A stretch of 39,736 nucleotides of DNA from Streptosporangiaceae bacterium (GTDB lineage: Bacteria > Actinomycetota > Actinomycetes > Streptosporangiales > Streptosporangiaceae). The DNA lies in assembly GCA_030038495.1 (NCBI GenBank), contig JASHOV010000167.1, positions 1 through 39,736 on the forward strand, given 5' to 3'. A program made the translations under genes and the position numbers. The notes below the pieces were generated by a model, which was not told the DNA's origin, made no database searches, and saw only the letters and a list, made by a program, of their open reading frames with translations. Shown here in pieces: positions 30,862-39,308 of the stretch. Position 1 is the stretch's first letter. Every line of letters begins with the position of its first letter.

Positions 30862-32097
30862 ATGCTTGCCGAGGACGCGGATCTGCCGCTGCTCGCCCAC
30901 GATGACCCCGCCCTGGCGGGGGACGGGTTCCACGAGGTTCTCGATGACCTCGCCAGCCGCAGCTGGCTAGTCCGCTCTGATCTGGGCTACATGGTGCTCG
31001 GCCGCGAGCCGGGCATGGCGCTGCTCAAGGACCGGCGGCTGTCGTTCCCCGCGGTCGAGCTGCTGGAGCTGCAGGGGCTGACGGAAGGAGTCGTCTACGA
31101 CGGCACGACCAAGGGCCTGATGGCCCAGTCGGGCCAGGCGCACGCTCGCCTGCGCCGGCTGGTCAGCGCGGCGTTCACACCCCGCCAGGTCGAGCAGCTG
31201 CGCCCGCGGCTGCGGGAGTACCTGGCCGGCCTGTGGCAGGACATCGCCCCCGCTGGCCGGTGCGAGGTCGTCACCGCGCTGGCCAGGCCGCTGCCGTCGA
31301 TGGCCATCGCCGAACTGCTCGGCGTTCCCGGCGACGCCGCGCAACTCGCCATCTGGTCGGGCAGCCTGCAGGCAGTGTTCGACATGGATATGACGGCGAA
31401 GCGGGCCGAGATCGAGGCGGCGCACGAGGAAGTCAGGGACTACGTACTCGACCTCGTGCGGCAGCGGCGGCAGCAGCCGGGCGAGGACCTGCTGTCCGCG
31501 CTGGTGCATCACGAGCAAGACGGTGACCGGCTCAGCGACGATGAGATCGTGACGCTGACCTCCTCGGTGATCGCGGGGGGCACCGACACCACCGAGTCAC
31601 AGCTCGCACACGGCCTGCGACTGTTCGCCGACCACCCCGGCCAGTGGCGGCAGCTCGGGGACGAGCCGGCCCTCGCGGAGCAGGCCTGCCAGGAAGTGCT
31701 GCGGTTCGAGCCGATCGTGCCGTTCACGGCCCGGCTGGTGCGGGAGGAAGTGGAGCTCGCCGGGATCGTATTCCCGGTCGGGACGGTCCTGTTCGTCTGC
31801 GCGGCCACCGCTAACCGTGACCCGCTGACCTACACGGATCCTGGCCGTTTCGACATCACAGCCGACCGCGCCGGCGCCCAGGTGGTCACCTTCGGCTTCG
31901 GCGCGCACTTCTGCGCCGGCTCGCACCTGGCCAGGGCGGAGATTATCGAGGCGCTGACCTTCCTGGCGCCGCGGATGCGAGACCTCGAGCCCGACGGCGA
32001 GCCCGTCTTCGGTACGCCCACCGGGATCTACACGATGCGCAGCCTGCCAGTTCGCTTCAGCCCGCACGAAGGGCAGCCGGGCCGCTTGCGGTATTAG
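30862..32097 (+). CDS. Cytochrome P450
   Basis: A 411-residue soluble bacterial P450. The oxygen-binding I-helix motif is A-G-G-T-D-T-T-E-S, the K-helix E-x-x-R is E-V-L-R, and the heme loop is F-G-F-G-A-H-F-C-A-G with the thiolate Cys351. Length and motifs fit class I enzymes fed by ferredoxin; no ferredoxin or reductase gene is adjacent. The substrate is not evident. It starts at ATG 30862, directly behind a 31-codon gene, which may encode its substrate. Its stop overlaps that of a convergent small gene by 4 bp. Confidence 0.92.
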   Translation: MLAEDADLPLLAHDDPALAGDGFHEVLDDLASRSWLVRSDLGYMVLGREPGMALLKDRRLSFPAVELLELQGLTEGVVYDGTTKGLMAQSGQAHARLRRLVSAAFTPRQVEQLRPRLREYLAGLWQDIAPAGRCEVVTALARPLPSMAIAELLGVPGDAAQLAIWSGSLQAVFDMDMTAKRAEIEAAHEEVRDYVLDLVRQRRQQPGEDLLSALVHHEQDGDRLSDDEIVTLTSSVIAGGTDTTESQLAHGLRLFADHPGQWRQLGDEPALAEQACQEVLRFEPIVPFTARLVREEVELAGIVFPVGTVLFVCAATANRDPLTYTDPGRFDITADRAGAQVVTFGFGAHFCAGSHLARAEIIEALTFLAPRMRDLEPDGEPVFGTPTGIYTMRSLPVRFSPHEGQPGRLRY

Positions 32098-32438
32098 CGA
32101 GCGAGGCTCTCCGGGTGTACAGGACAGGCCGCGTTGTAGTGCTTCAAGGTCAGCTTCCCCTGGGAATACGCCCACGAGCAGGTACAGGAATTAGGTACGC
32201 GGTCGGAGGTTATGACCTCGGCAGGCACGCCGCTGCGCCGCTCGGCGCGCCCCGGCTGGTACGGCAGTGGCTGTCCGACGAGGGCAAGAGCAGGACCCTC
32301 GGTCCTGGCCTCCTGGACAGCCCCGTTGGCCAGGGCCAGCCACTCCCGCGGCCTGGCATCTGATGAGGGCCGGGCAGGTAGGTTTCGCTTGACGCGCACC
32401 CTGGCTCCGGGGAGCTTGTCACTCGCCCGGCTGTCCAT
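32094..32438 (-). CDS. Small Cys/His-rich protein
   Basis: About 114 residues of unknown function. The last 35 residues contain N-S-C-T-C-S-W-A-Y, then T-L-K-H-Y-N-A-A-C-P-V-H-P-E, a C-x-C...H-x-x-x-x-C-P-x-H arrangement that could bind one zinc. The front part is basic and less distinctive. ATG 32438 is a guess, since no ribosome site is clear and the frame is open further upstream. It overlaps the end of the P450 gene by 4 bp on the opposite strand. Confidence 0.5.
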   Translation of the reverse strand: MDSRASDKLPGARVRVKRNLPARPSSDARPREWLALANGAVQEARTEGPALALVGQPLPYQPGRAERRSGVPAEVITSDRVPNSCTCSWAYSQGKLTLKHYNAACPVHPESLAR

Positions 32439-32516
32439 GCATTCAGGATATCCGCAGCGCGGGAGCGGGGTAATTCTCGTGGCCAGCGATTGGTCAGAGT
32501 CGGACCGGGGGCGCCG

Positions 32517-32552
32517 CCCGGCCAAGCTCCGTTTAAATGGAGCTTGGCCGGG
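32517..32552. terminator. 36-bp near-perfect palindrome, probable hairpin terminator
   Basis: A 14-bp perfect stem (CCCGGCCAAGCTCC and its complement) surrounds GTTTAAAT; the TTTAAA centre is itself self-complementary, so only one G/T position breaks the palindrome. It lies 59 bp past the end of the beta-helix gene on the minus strand, as expected for its terminator. There is no T-tract. Confidence 0.65.
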
Positions 32553-32610
32553 ACTTCCGCGGCCGACGGCCGTTATGGGTGATTTGGGCTTCCCCGCCGC
32601 CGGTCGCAAG

Positions 32611-34647
32611 TCACCCGCAGCCGCGCCGACTGCCGCGTGGCCTGGTCCTGTTGCCCTTGATGGTGTTGTGCCTGCCCTTGTTGACAACGGGACGGCCGGT
32701 ATTGGGCAGGCACCGCCCGAGCCGGTTAAGGCCGATGTAGTTTCCGACGACGCGGTTGCGGCTGGTGCCGGACGTCAGCGCCACGCCGGTGCCGATATTG
32801 GCGCTGATGAGGTTCGAGGGCTGGCGCGTGCCGCCGATCGTGTTGCCGAACGCCCGCCCGGCGATCAGGACGCCGCCCTGGTGGTTGCCGCCAGGCTTCG
32901 CCCCGAGGATCAGCGTCCCGATGTAGCTGCTGAAGACCCGGTTGTCATACGCGCGGCCGGTGATCACGATGCCGTGGCCCTTGTTGCCGGAGAACGTGTT
33001 CTGCGGGATCACCGACCGCAGCGAGCCGCCGATCGTGTTGTCGTGCGCCGATCCGTCGATCAGCAGACCATCTCCGCCGTTGGGCAGCAGGCCGTTCCCG
33101 CTCGTGGTCAGGCCGACGATGTCCGGGTCGACCGTCACTCCCCTGGCGTTGCCGGCCAGTTCGATCCCGTTGCGCCGGTTGCCGGAGAGCACGTTCGTCC
33201 GGGCCAGGTTGTCACCGCCGGTCGCGGTGATCAGGACGCCGTCGTTGCCGTTCGGTACCGCGCCGCCGAAGGCGGCCAGGCCGCCGAAGGTGTTGAAGGT
33301 GATGAAGCCACGGACCCGGCCGGCCACCTCGATGCCGTTGCGGCCGTTGCCGGCGGACACGTTGCCGAGCGGGATGACTCCGCCGACCTGCGTGTTGGCC
33401 GACGTACCGTCGACGAGGATCCCGTTCAGCCGGTTGGCGACCGCCTTGGCGTTGTTCGCGCCGATGCCGAAGAAGTTGCCCTGCACCACCACCGAGTTCG
33501 AGCTTGTGATGCGCAGGCCGTTGAGGCCGTTGCCGCTGAGCACGTTGTAGTACACGAACGGGTTCTCGACGAACGTGCAGCCGGTCAGTGAGTTGCGGCC
33601 GGCGTGGTCGATCCAGACACCGTTGCCGCGGTTGCCCAGGTCCGCGTTGCCCGACACCGTGGTGCCGACGAAGTTGCCGTTCAGCTTGTTGCCGCGCGAG
33701 CCGCCGTTGATCAGCACGCCGTTGCCCCCGTTACCCGAGATGAGGTTGCCCAGCGGGGGTGTCACGAAGACGGGCGGCACCGTTCCCTTGTCGCCGGTCG
33801 GGTTGTTCGCCTGCCCGGTGCTCGGGTCGGTGTAGTCGGTGCCGCCGATCTCGTTGCCGTCGGCGCCGCGAGTGAGCTCGATCCCGTTGCCGCCGTTCCC
33901 CATCCGGGCGGAGCCGCCGGCGTTCGTGCCGATGCGGTTCGCCACGATCGTGTCGTGCGACGAGCCGTTGAGCACGATCCCGCTGCCCCGGTTGGCGGAG
34001 ATGACGTTCGCGACGACGCCGGGATCGCCGGAGGAGTTGAGCCCGATCAGATCGTGCGACGAGCTCGCGGACGCCTGCACGCCGGGGCCGCCATTGCCGA
34101 GCGCGTGCCCGGCCAGGTTCAGGCCGATGTAGTCGTCGTTGACGGTGACCCGGCTCGCGGTCAGGGTGACGCCTGCTCCGCTGGCGTGACCGACTGCTAC
34201 GCCGAGCAACGCCGAGCCGGACGCGCCCTTCGCGAACACCAGGCCGGAGCGCCCGTTGCAGTCGATCTCCACCACCGGCGGTCCGCCAGCGGAGTAGCCG
34301 GGCGCGGTCACGGCGTCCACGCTCGTGTCCGCGGTGATCGCGGGGAGGGCGCTCGCCAGGGTGATGGTCCCCGCGACGTTGAAGTCGATGACCGTCGACG
34401 TGCCCGGCGCGGACCGGTTAGCTGTCTTGATTGCCAGGCGCAGCGAGCCGGTGCCGCTGTCATTAAGGCTGGTCACGGTGAGTGTCACCGTCGTTGCCTG
34501 CCGGGCGGCGGCGCCAGCCGGATACGGGCTGCCGAGCAGCACCGCCGCGCATCCCGCGACGGCCGCGAGGGAGCGGACACCGCGGGCGCGCGACCGGGCC
34601 CGGCCTGCCTGCCAACACGTGCGTGTGAGTCGCGTCGTGACGATCAT
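32611..34647 (-). CDS. Secreted right-handed parallel beta-helix protein
   Basis: A 678-residue exported protein. A basic N-terminus is followed by the hydrophobic segment R-S-L-A-A-V-A-G-C-A-A-V-L-L-G and an A-G-A-A-A cleavage site. Next is V-T-S-L-N-D-S-G-T-G-S-L-R-L-A-I, the CSLREA-like N-cap typical of such proteins. The rest is a long run of imperfect repeats of the form N-x-I-S-G-N-x-G-N-G-V-x-I and N-x-I-G-G, giving roughly 15-20 coils of a pectate-lyase-like solenoid. No catalytic residues are identifiable. A basic tail (R-P-R-G-S-R-R) ends it. Such proteins bind or cut polysaccharides or serve as surface structures. ATG 34647 is preferred over 34698 because the signal peptide is then of normal length. 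Confidence 0.82.
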   Translation of the reverse strand: MIVTTRLTRTCWQAGRARSRARGVRSLAAVAGCAAVLLGSPYPAGAAARQATTVTLTVTSLNDSGTGSLRLAIKTANRSAPGTSTVIDFNVAGTITLASALPAITADTSVDAVTAPGYSAGGPPVVEIDCNGRSGLVFAKGASGSALLGVAVGHASGAGVTLTASRVTVNDDYIGLNLAGHALGNGGPGVQASASSSHDLIGLNSSGDPGVVANVISANRGSGIVLNGSSHDTIVANRIGTNAGGSARMGNGGNGIELTRGADGNEIGGTDYTDPSTGQANNPTGDKGTVPPVFVTPPLGNLISGNGGNGVLINGGSRGNKLNGNFVGTTVSGNADLGNRGNGVWIDHAGRNSLTGCTFVENPFVYYNVLSGNGLNGLRITSSNSVVVQGNFFGIGANNAKAVANRLNGILVDGTSANTQVGGVIPLGNVSAGNGRNGIEVAGRVRGFITFNTFGGLAAFGGAVPNGNDGVLITATGGDNLARTNVLSGNRRNGIELAGNARGVTVDPDIVGLTTSGNGLLPNGGDGLLIDGSAHDNTIGGSLRSVIPQNTFSGNKGHGIVITGRAYDNRVFSSYIGTLILGAKPGGNHQGGVLIAGRAFGNTIGGTRQPSNLISANIGTGVALTSGTSRNRVVGNYIGLNRLGRCLPNTGRPVVNKGRHNTIKGNRTRPRGSRRGCG

Positions 34648-34752
34648 TCTCGCTAGCCCCCAGGTCGTTGCGGTCTGTGCGCGATCAAGATGGCGCACAG
34701 ACTGCTTTTCGGGGCCGGCGTGCAGATCGTTACCGGTGGAGCGCAGGCGGGG

Positions 34753-36555
34753 TCAGTAGCTGTCGAGAAAGTCCCTGACCTCGGGGCCGGCGACTTGAGC
34801 GCCGTAGCCGGCGTCGACGACCAGGCACGCGACCGCGACATCCTGTGACGGCTCGAAGGCAATGAGCCAGCTGTTGGGCTGCCCCTGGCCATCGATGTCC
34901 GCGGTACCAGTCTTGGCGTAGACATCGGGGCCGAAGCCGACCGGCTCGGCCGTGCCGCTGGTGACCACGGCCCGCATCATCTCGTGCATCCAGGTGTCGG
35001 TCGAGGACGGCAGCGGCGTCGCGCTGACCCGCGGGGCGCCCGCGGCCAGGTACGGCTGCTGGAACGTGCCGGTGTCGATGGTGGCGGCAACCGACGCCAT
35101 GGCCAGCGGCGAGGCGGTCAGCGATCCTTCGCCGAAGTCCTCCTGGGCCAGTTCCGAGCCGGACGCCGACGCCGGGGCGTTGAAGTAGCTCGCGGACAGC
35201 GTGCCGATGCCGATGTCCCAGTTCTGGTCGAGGCCGAAGTACTTCCTGGCCGTCTCGGCCAGGCGGCCGTCGGTCAGGTGTGCCCACTGCGTGCTGAAGG
35301 CGTTGTTGCAGGACTGGGCGAAGTCGGTAATGAACGGCGTCGAGGGCGGCTCGGATTCGCCGTTGTCGTTGTGATAGGTGATGCCCTGGATCGTGAAGGC
35401 CTTCGGGCAGGCAACGGGGCTTTCCGGGGTGAGCACCCCCTCGTTGAACAGCGCAGTCGAGGTAATGGTCTTCATCGTCGAGCCGGGCGCCACCGCCGCG
35501 GTGAGCGCGAAGTCGTTGTAACCGTCGTTATTGGCAATGGCCAGGATCTTGCCGGTCGACGGCTGGATGACAACCATCGAGCTGTTGCTATGCGCGGCGA
35601 CGGCAGACCGGGCAGCCTGCTCGGCGGCCGCGTCGATCGTGGTGGCGAGCCCGGAGACGTTCTTCGGGGCGACCACGACCGCCGCCGTGCTGGCCAGGGG
35701 CTTGCCGGCATTGGTCTGAAGCTCGACGTCCAGACCGGGGGATCCGTCTCCCGGTGGCGCGCCCGTCTCCAGCAGCGCGGCGATATGGTCCAGCCCCGCG
35801 TCACCGTAACTGGTGAGATCGTTGCCGCTGGCGTCGGTGACCGAGGTGACGCGCGGGGCTACGGAGACGGCATCAAGGTGCGTGGACGTGGTGAGATTGG
35901 GAGCCAGATCGGCGGGTGCCCAGGCGATGTACCAGTACCGGGACTGCCTTTCCTGATAGGCGACCACAGATGCGTGGTAACTCCAGGTTCCGCTGACCGC
36001 CCCGGCGCCGGTCGACGCGGCCACGACGGCGCTGGCCGCGTACGTCACCGTCTCCCGTGGATTCGCCGGGCTCGACGCGGTCGCTGTTGCCGAGCCGACG
36101 GTACTCGTCAGCTTCCCGAGGTGGAGGCTGGTCCCGAAAGCCTTGAGGGCGGCCCGCGCCGCAGCCGGATGATTGGTGTAGTTCGCCGCTTGCCGAAGGT
36201 GACCCGCGTCCCAGGTGCGCAGGAAGGCGCGGGCAGTCTGCTGCGCGTCCTGACCAGGCGATGAGCCGGTAGGCAGGTAACCAGTAGCCTGAGCGGACGG
36301 GCCGGCGGGCAGCACCAGGTACGCACCGATACCTGCGGCCGCCGCCACTACCACCGCCCCTATGACATACGGAAGCTTCCTTCGCTTCCCGCCCCGCCCG
36401 CCATGCCTGCCGCCGGGCGGCCGCTGCTCGCCGCCCGGAGGCCGCTGCTCGCCGCCCGGAGGCCGCTGCTCGGCGACCGGCGGGAGCTGGGCGGCCGAGG
36501 GCGCCGGGCGGTACAAAGAGTCCCACCAGGAGCTATCTTCCGAAGTGCCGCTCAC
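34753..36555 (-). CDS. Penicillin-binding protein (transpeptidase)
   Basis: A 600-residue membrane-anchored D,D-transpeptidase. Order: a cytoplasmic tail with three tandem R-P-P-G-G-E-Q units, the anchor Y-V-I-G-A-V-V-V-A-A-A-A-G-I-G-A near 65-80, an NTF2-like MecA-type domain (about 100-220), a dimerisation region, and the transpeptidase domain. Active-site motifs are S359-T-M-K362, S415-C-N417 and K548-T-G550, all intact. It would cross-link peptidoglycan outside the membrane. GTG 36555 is chosen; an open frame to 36597 is less protein-like. It diverges from an L,D-transpeptidase gene across about 280 bp, so wall 4,3 and 3,3 cross-linking enzymes are side by side. Confidence 0.9.
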   Translation of the reverse strand: MSGTSEDSSWWDSLYRPAPSAAQLPPVAEQRPPGGEQRPPGGEQRPPGGRHGGRGGKRRKLPYVIGAVVVAAAAGIGAYLVLPAGPSAQATGYLPTGSSPGQDAQQTARAFLRTWDAGHLRQAANYTNHPAAARAALKAFGTSLHLGKLTSTVGSATATASSPANPRETVTYAASAVVAASTGAGAVSGTWSYHASVVAYQERQSRYWYIAWAPADLAPNLTTSTHLDAVSVAPRVTSVTDASGNDLTSYGDAGLDHIAALLETGAPPGDGSPGLDVELQTNAGKPLASTAAVVVAPKNVSGLATTIDAAAEQAARSAVAAHSNSSMVVIQPSTGKILAIANNDGYNDFALTAAVAPGSTMKTITSTALFNEGVLTPESPVACPKAFTIQGITYHNDNGESEPPSTPFITDFAQSCNNAFSTQWAHLTDGRLAETARKYFGLDQNWDIGIGTLSASYFNAPASASGSELAQEDFGEGSLTASPLAMASVAATIDTGTFQQPYLAAGAPRVSATPLPSSTDTWMHEMMRAVVTSGTAEPVGFGPDVYAKTGTADIDGQGQPNSWLIAFEPSQDVAVACLVVDAGYGAQVAGPEVRDFLDSY

Positions 36556-36690
36556 CCCAGCGACGGTACCTACTGTCCCGATAGCTGGCCAAATCATCGA
36601 GAAAATTGCCGGTGAGCAGATTGCCCGCGGGCACCGCCCGTACCCTGGCTAACCAGCCGATTCAAGATCGCATTCGCGCAGGGAGTCCTC

Positions 36691-36711
36691 CCGGCCCGTT
36701 CCTCGGGCCGG
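36691..36711. promoter_or_regulatory. 8-bp hairpin in the divergent PBP/L,D-transpeptidase spacer
   Basis: CCGGCCCG (36691-36698) pairs exactly with CGGGCCGG (36704-36711) around TTCCT. Because both flanking genes point away from it, it is not a terminator for either; it may be an operator or a leader-RNA stem of the plus-strand gene. Confidence 0.4.
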
Positions 36712-36836
36712 GCACCCGGCGCCGCCGCGCACCCGCCCCGGTCCGGCTCATCCCGCCACGGGCGGAACCGAAGGACTCGTCCGGGCGTGATAAGAAATGA
36801 AATGGAAGCGCGGAGCGGCCTCGAAAGGGCGGCCCG

Positions 36837-38579
36837 ATGACGGAATCATCGGCTGAACACAAGAATCGGACCCGGGTGATCCGCGCGGGCATTGGTGCGC
36901 TGGCCGCGCTGAAGAGCCCGCTGAAGGATCGGACCCGGAGATTCCGCGTGGGCGTCGGCGCGTCCGCATTGGTTGTGATGGCGGGCATCGGCGTGGCGCT
37001 GGTAGCGGTCCTGAACCGTCCGGCAGTCTCGGTGTCATCGGGCGAGGCACTCGTCCAGGTGCACCTGGGCGGCATCGCGACCGAAGTGACCGGCATACGC
37101 GCGACCAGTGCTGGCCGACCGCTTGCGCTGGCCCATCAGGGCACGGGTTTCGTGCCCGTCACCACCCTGCCGCAGGGCCGGACGGTGCACGTGCGCGTGA
37201 CCGCCGCACCACCGTCCTGGCTGCGCTGGCTGCTGGGCTCCGGGGCCTCGACGTCGGCGACGCTGCGGGCGCCCTCGGCCGCGCCGTCGGCGCTGGTGGC
37301 CGTGGCCGCGCACCCAGGGCGGGTAACGCTTGACTTCGACCGTCCGGTGAGCGTCATCGATTACCGAGCCGCCGACGAGCCGGCCCGGGTCATCCGGCTC
37401 GGCCGACCCTCGACCACGGCCCAGCTGGCCGTGCCGCAGCACCAGTCGGGCGGCGCGCTTCAGGTGGCGGCCGCGGCCTGGCCGTGGGAGAACCTGGCCG
37501 CACCGTCGACCACGGTGGACTGGCTCGAGGCGCCGCAGGACGGCGTGCCGGTCGCAGCGGCCGATCCGGCTCCTGGCAGCGCGCACGCCGGGCTCGGCAG
37601 TCCGATCACGCTGACCTTCGACGAGCCGGTAGCCAGCGCCCTCGGTACGGCCCGTCCGCGAATCTCGCCAGCCACAGCAGGAACCTGGACCGAGCCAGAT
37701 CCCGACACGCTGGTGTTCACCCCGCAGGGCCTCGGCTTCGGCCCCGGCACCGCGGTAAGCGTCTCTTTCGACCGTCCCGTGACGGTGGTAGGCGGTTCCT
37801 CGGCTGGATCGGCAGTTCTGGCCGCTGCCGGCTCCTATCACTTCGCCGTCACGCAGGCCTCGGTGCTGCGCCTGCAGCAGATCCTGGCCCAGTTGCACTA
37901 CCTGCCGCTCAGCTTCACCCCGGCGCCAGGCGTCCGCTCGCCGACCACCTTCGCGGGCGAGGTGGCGACGCTCGGCACCCCGCTGAAGGGCAGCTTCTCC
38001 TGGCGCTGGCAGACGACCCCGGCGTCACTGCAGGCCCAGTGGCAGCCCGGCTCGCCCACGGTCATGGTCAAGGGCGCGCTGATGGCCTTCCTGTCCGCGA
38101 CAGAAGGCTCCTACAACGGCTACACCGCCGACGACGAGACCGTGAACCAGCTTGCGGACGCCTCGTGGAAGGCGCTCCTCAGCGCGGCCGCCGCCAGCAA
38201 GGTGGACCCCTACCCCTACTCGTACGTGCACGTTTCTGAGACCCTGCCCGAGACGCTCATCGTGTGGGATAACGGCAGGACGGTGCTCACGTCGCCGACC
38301 AATACCGGCATCCCAGGGGAGCCGACCGCGCTCGGCACCTATCCGATCTACGTTCGCTACACGTTCAACTACATGACCGGGTTCAACCCCGACGGCAGCT
38401 ACTACGACGACCCGGTGTACTGGATCAACTACTTCAACGGCGGCGACGCCGTGCACGCGTTCCCGCGAGCCTCCTACGGGTTCCCGCAGAGCCTCGGCTG
38501 CGTCGAACTGCCCGCCGCGGCCGCCCAGGTCGCGTTCGACCACCTGGCGATCGGCGACCTGGTCACCGTGGCTCCCTGA
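36837..38579 (+). CDS. L,D-transpeptidase (YkuD family) with Ig-like domains
   Basis: A 580-residue membrane-anchored enzyme that forms 3,3 cross-links in peptidoglycan. A basic cytoplasmic N-terminus is followed by the anchor V-V-M-A-G-I-G-V-A-L-V-A-V-L near 45-60. Two or three beta-sandwich domains follow (for example I-T-L-T-F-D-E-P-V-A and V-S-V-S-F-D-R-P-V-T, the bacterial Ig-like pattern). A small peptidoglycan-binding-like stretch (L-R-L-Q-Q-I-L-A-Q-L-H-Y-L-P-L) precedes the catalytic domain. The YkuD signature is His540...S-L-G-C555-V-E-L, with the catalytic Cys present. ATG 36837 fits the start of the basic tail. Confidence 0.9.
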   Translation: MTESSAEHKNRTRVIRAGIGALAALKSPLKDRTRRFRVGVGASALVVMAGIGVALVAVLNRPAVSVSSGEALVQVHLGGIATEVTGIRATSAGRPLALAHQGTGFVPVTTLPQGRTVHVRVTAAPPSWLRWLLGSGASTSATLRAPSAAPSALVAVAAHPGRVTLDFDRPVSVIDYRAADEPARVIRLGRPSTTAQLAVPQHQSGGALQVAAAAWPWENLAAPSTTVDWLEAPQDGVPVAAADPAPGSAHAGLGSPITLTFDEPVASALGTARPRISPATAGTWTEPDPDTLVFTPQGLGFGPGTAVSVSFDRPVTVVGGSSAGSAVLAAAGSYHFAVTQASVLRLQQILAQLHYLPLSFTPAPGVRSPTTFAGEVATLGTPLKGSFSWRWQTTPASLQAQWQPGSPTVMVKGALMAFLSATEGSYNGYTADDETVNQLADASWKALLSAAAASKVDPYPYSYVHVSETLPETLIVWDNGRTVLTSPTNTGIPGEPTALGTYPIYVRYTFNYMTGFNPDGSYYDDPVYWINYFNGGDAVHAFPRASYGFPQSLGCVELPAAAAQVAFDHLAIGDLVTVAP

Positions 38580-38628
38580 GCCGCGAACGCTATCGGCAGA
38601 GCGCGCTCGATCCCCGCCAGGCGCGGGC

Positions 38629-39099
38629 CTACGGAATCGCCGGCGACGAGTTAGGCGACGGCCCTCTGGCCGTCACCGGCCCTCGCACGATCACTTCTCC
38701 GCCCCAGGCCGGCATGAAGGTGCCGCCAGCCGGCGCTACCGTGGCACCGATGCTGGTAATGCCCGACCCGACCGCCAGGAGAATCGTGCGTCGGCCACCG
38801 CCTTGCACCAGGACGGTGCATTCCTCCCGCAGGATCCCGCCGGTCGCCACGTGCACGTCCGTGGCCGCGCCCCGGTCCCACCGCGGCACGGTCACAACGA
38901 CCTCCGCGCCGAGCGGAACGATCACCACGGGTACCGGGAGCGTGTCCGTGAGGGTGATCACGGACGTCTTCGGCCCGGCCGGGCACGACCCGCCAGCCGC
39001 CGGGTCGGCGCCCGACCGGGCTGGCACGGTCCGGGCTGGCACGGTCCCGCAGCCGGCAACCAGAACTGCCGCCGCGGCCGCGGCCGCCCATATGCGCAT
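38629..39099 (-). CDS. Putative lipoprotein
   Basis: A 156-residue exported protein. The N-terminus M-R-I-W-A-A-A-A-A-A-A-V-L-V-A-G-C has a clear lipobox (V-A-G-C), so it should be lipid-anchored outside the membrane. GGAGG lies about seven bases before ATG 39099. The mature part has a mostly beta pattern with V-V-I-V-P-L-G-A-E-V-V-V-T-V and a C-x(n)-E-E-C-T-V pair of cysteines. No family is recognised. It is convergent with the L,D-transpeptidase gene. Confidence 0.75.
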   Translation of the reverse strand: MRIWAAAAAAAVLVAGCGTVPARTVPARSGADPAAGGSCPAGPKTSVITLTDTLPVPVVIVPLGAEVVVTVPRWDRGAATDVHVATGGILREECTVLVQGGGRRTILLAVGSGITSIGATVAPAGGTFMPAWGGEVIVRGPVTARGPSPNSSPAIP

Positions 39100-39188
39100 A
39101 CCCGCCTCCACGAATCGCCTGCTAATCAGACGCACGCATAACGCCACGGGTTCCCGCACCGCGATAGAACGGCGGGATTCGCGGCCGC

Positions 39189-39308
39189 CTAGCCCTGGTG
39201 CTGACGCCAGGGATTCATGACCTCGACGCCGGTGTCGTCGAAGTCGGACACGTTGCGGGTTGCCAGCGCGGCGCCCTGGGAGCGACACACCGCGTCGAGG
39301 ATGATCAT
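39189..39308 (-). pseudogene. Internally deleted PIN-domain toxin (FitB/VapC-type)
   Basis: The ATG at 39308 overlaps the antitoxin stop (ATGA), the usual coupling in fitAB/vapBC pairs. It reads M-I-I-L-D-A, the first strand of a PIN toxin with its first catalytic Asp. It then jumps to V-C-R-S-Q-G-A-A-L-A-T-R-N-V-S-D-F-D-D and T-G-V-E-V-M-N-P-W, the known C-terminal end of these toxins, and stops at 39 residues. PIN toxins are about 130-140 residues, so some 100 central residues are lost while the frame is kept. The product cannot be a nuclease. Confidence 0.75.

Noticed and set aside
32439-32687. Longer N-terminus for the Cys/His-rich protein
   Set aside because: The extension crosses the 36-bp palindrome and the end of the beta-helix gene and is not protein-like.
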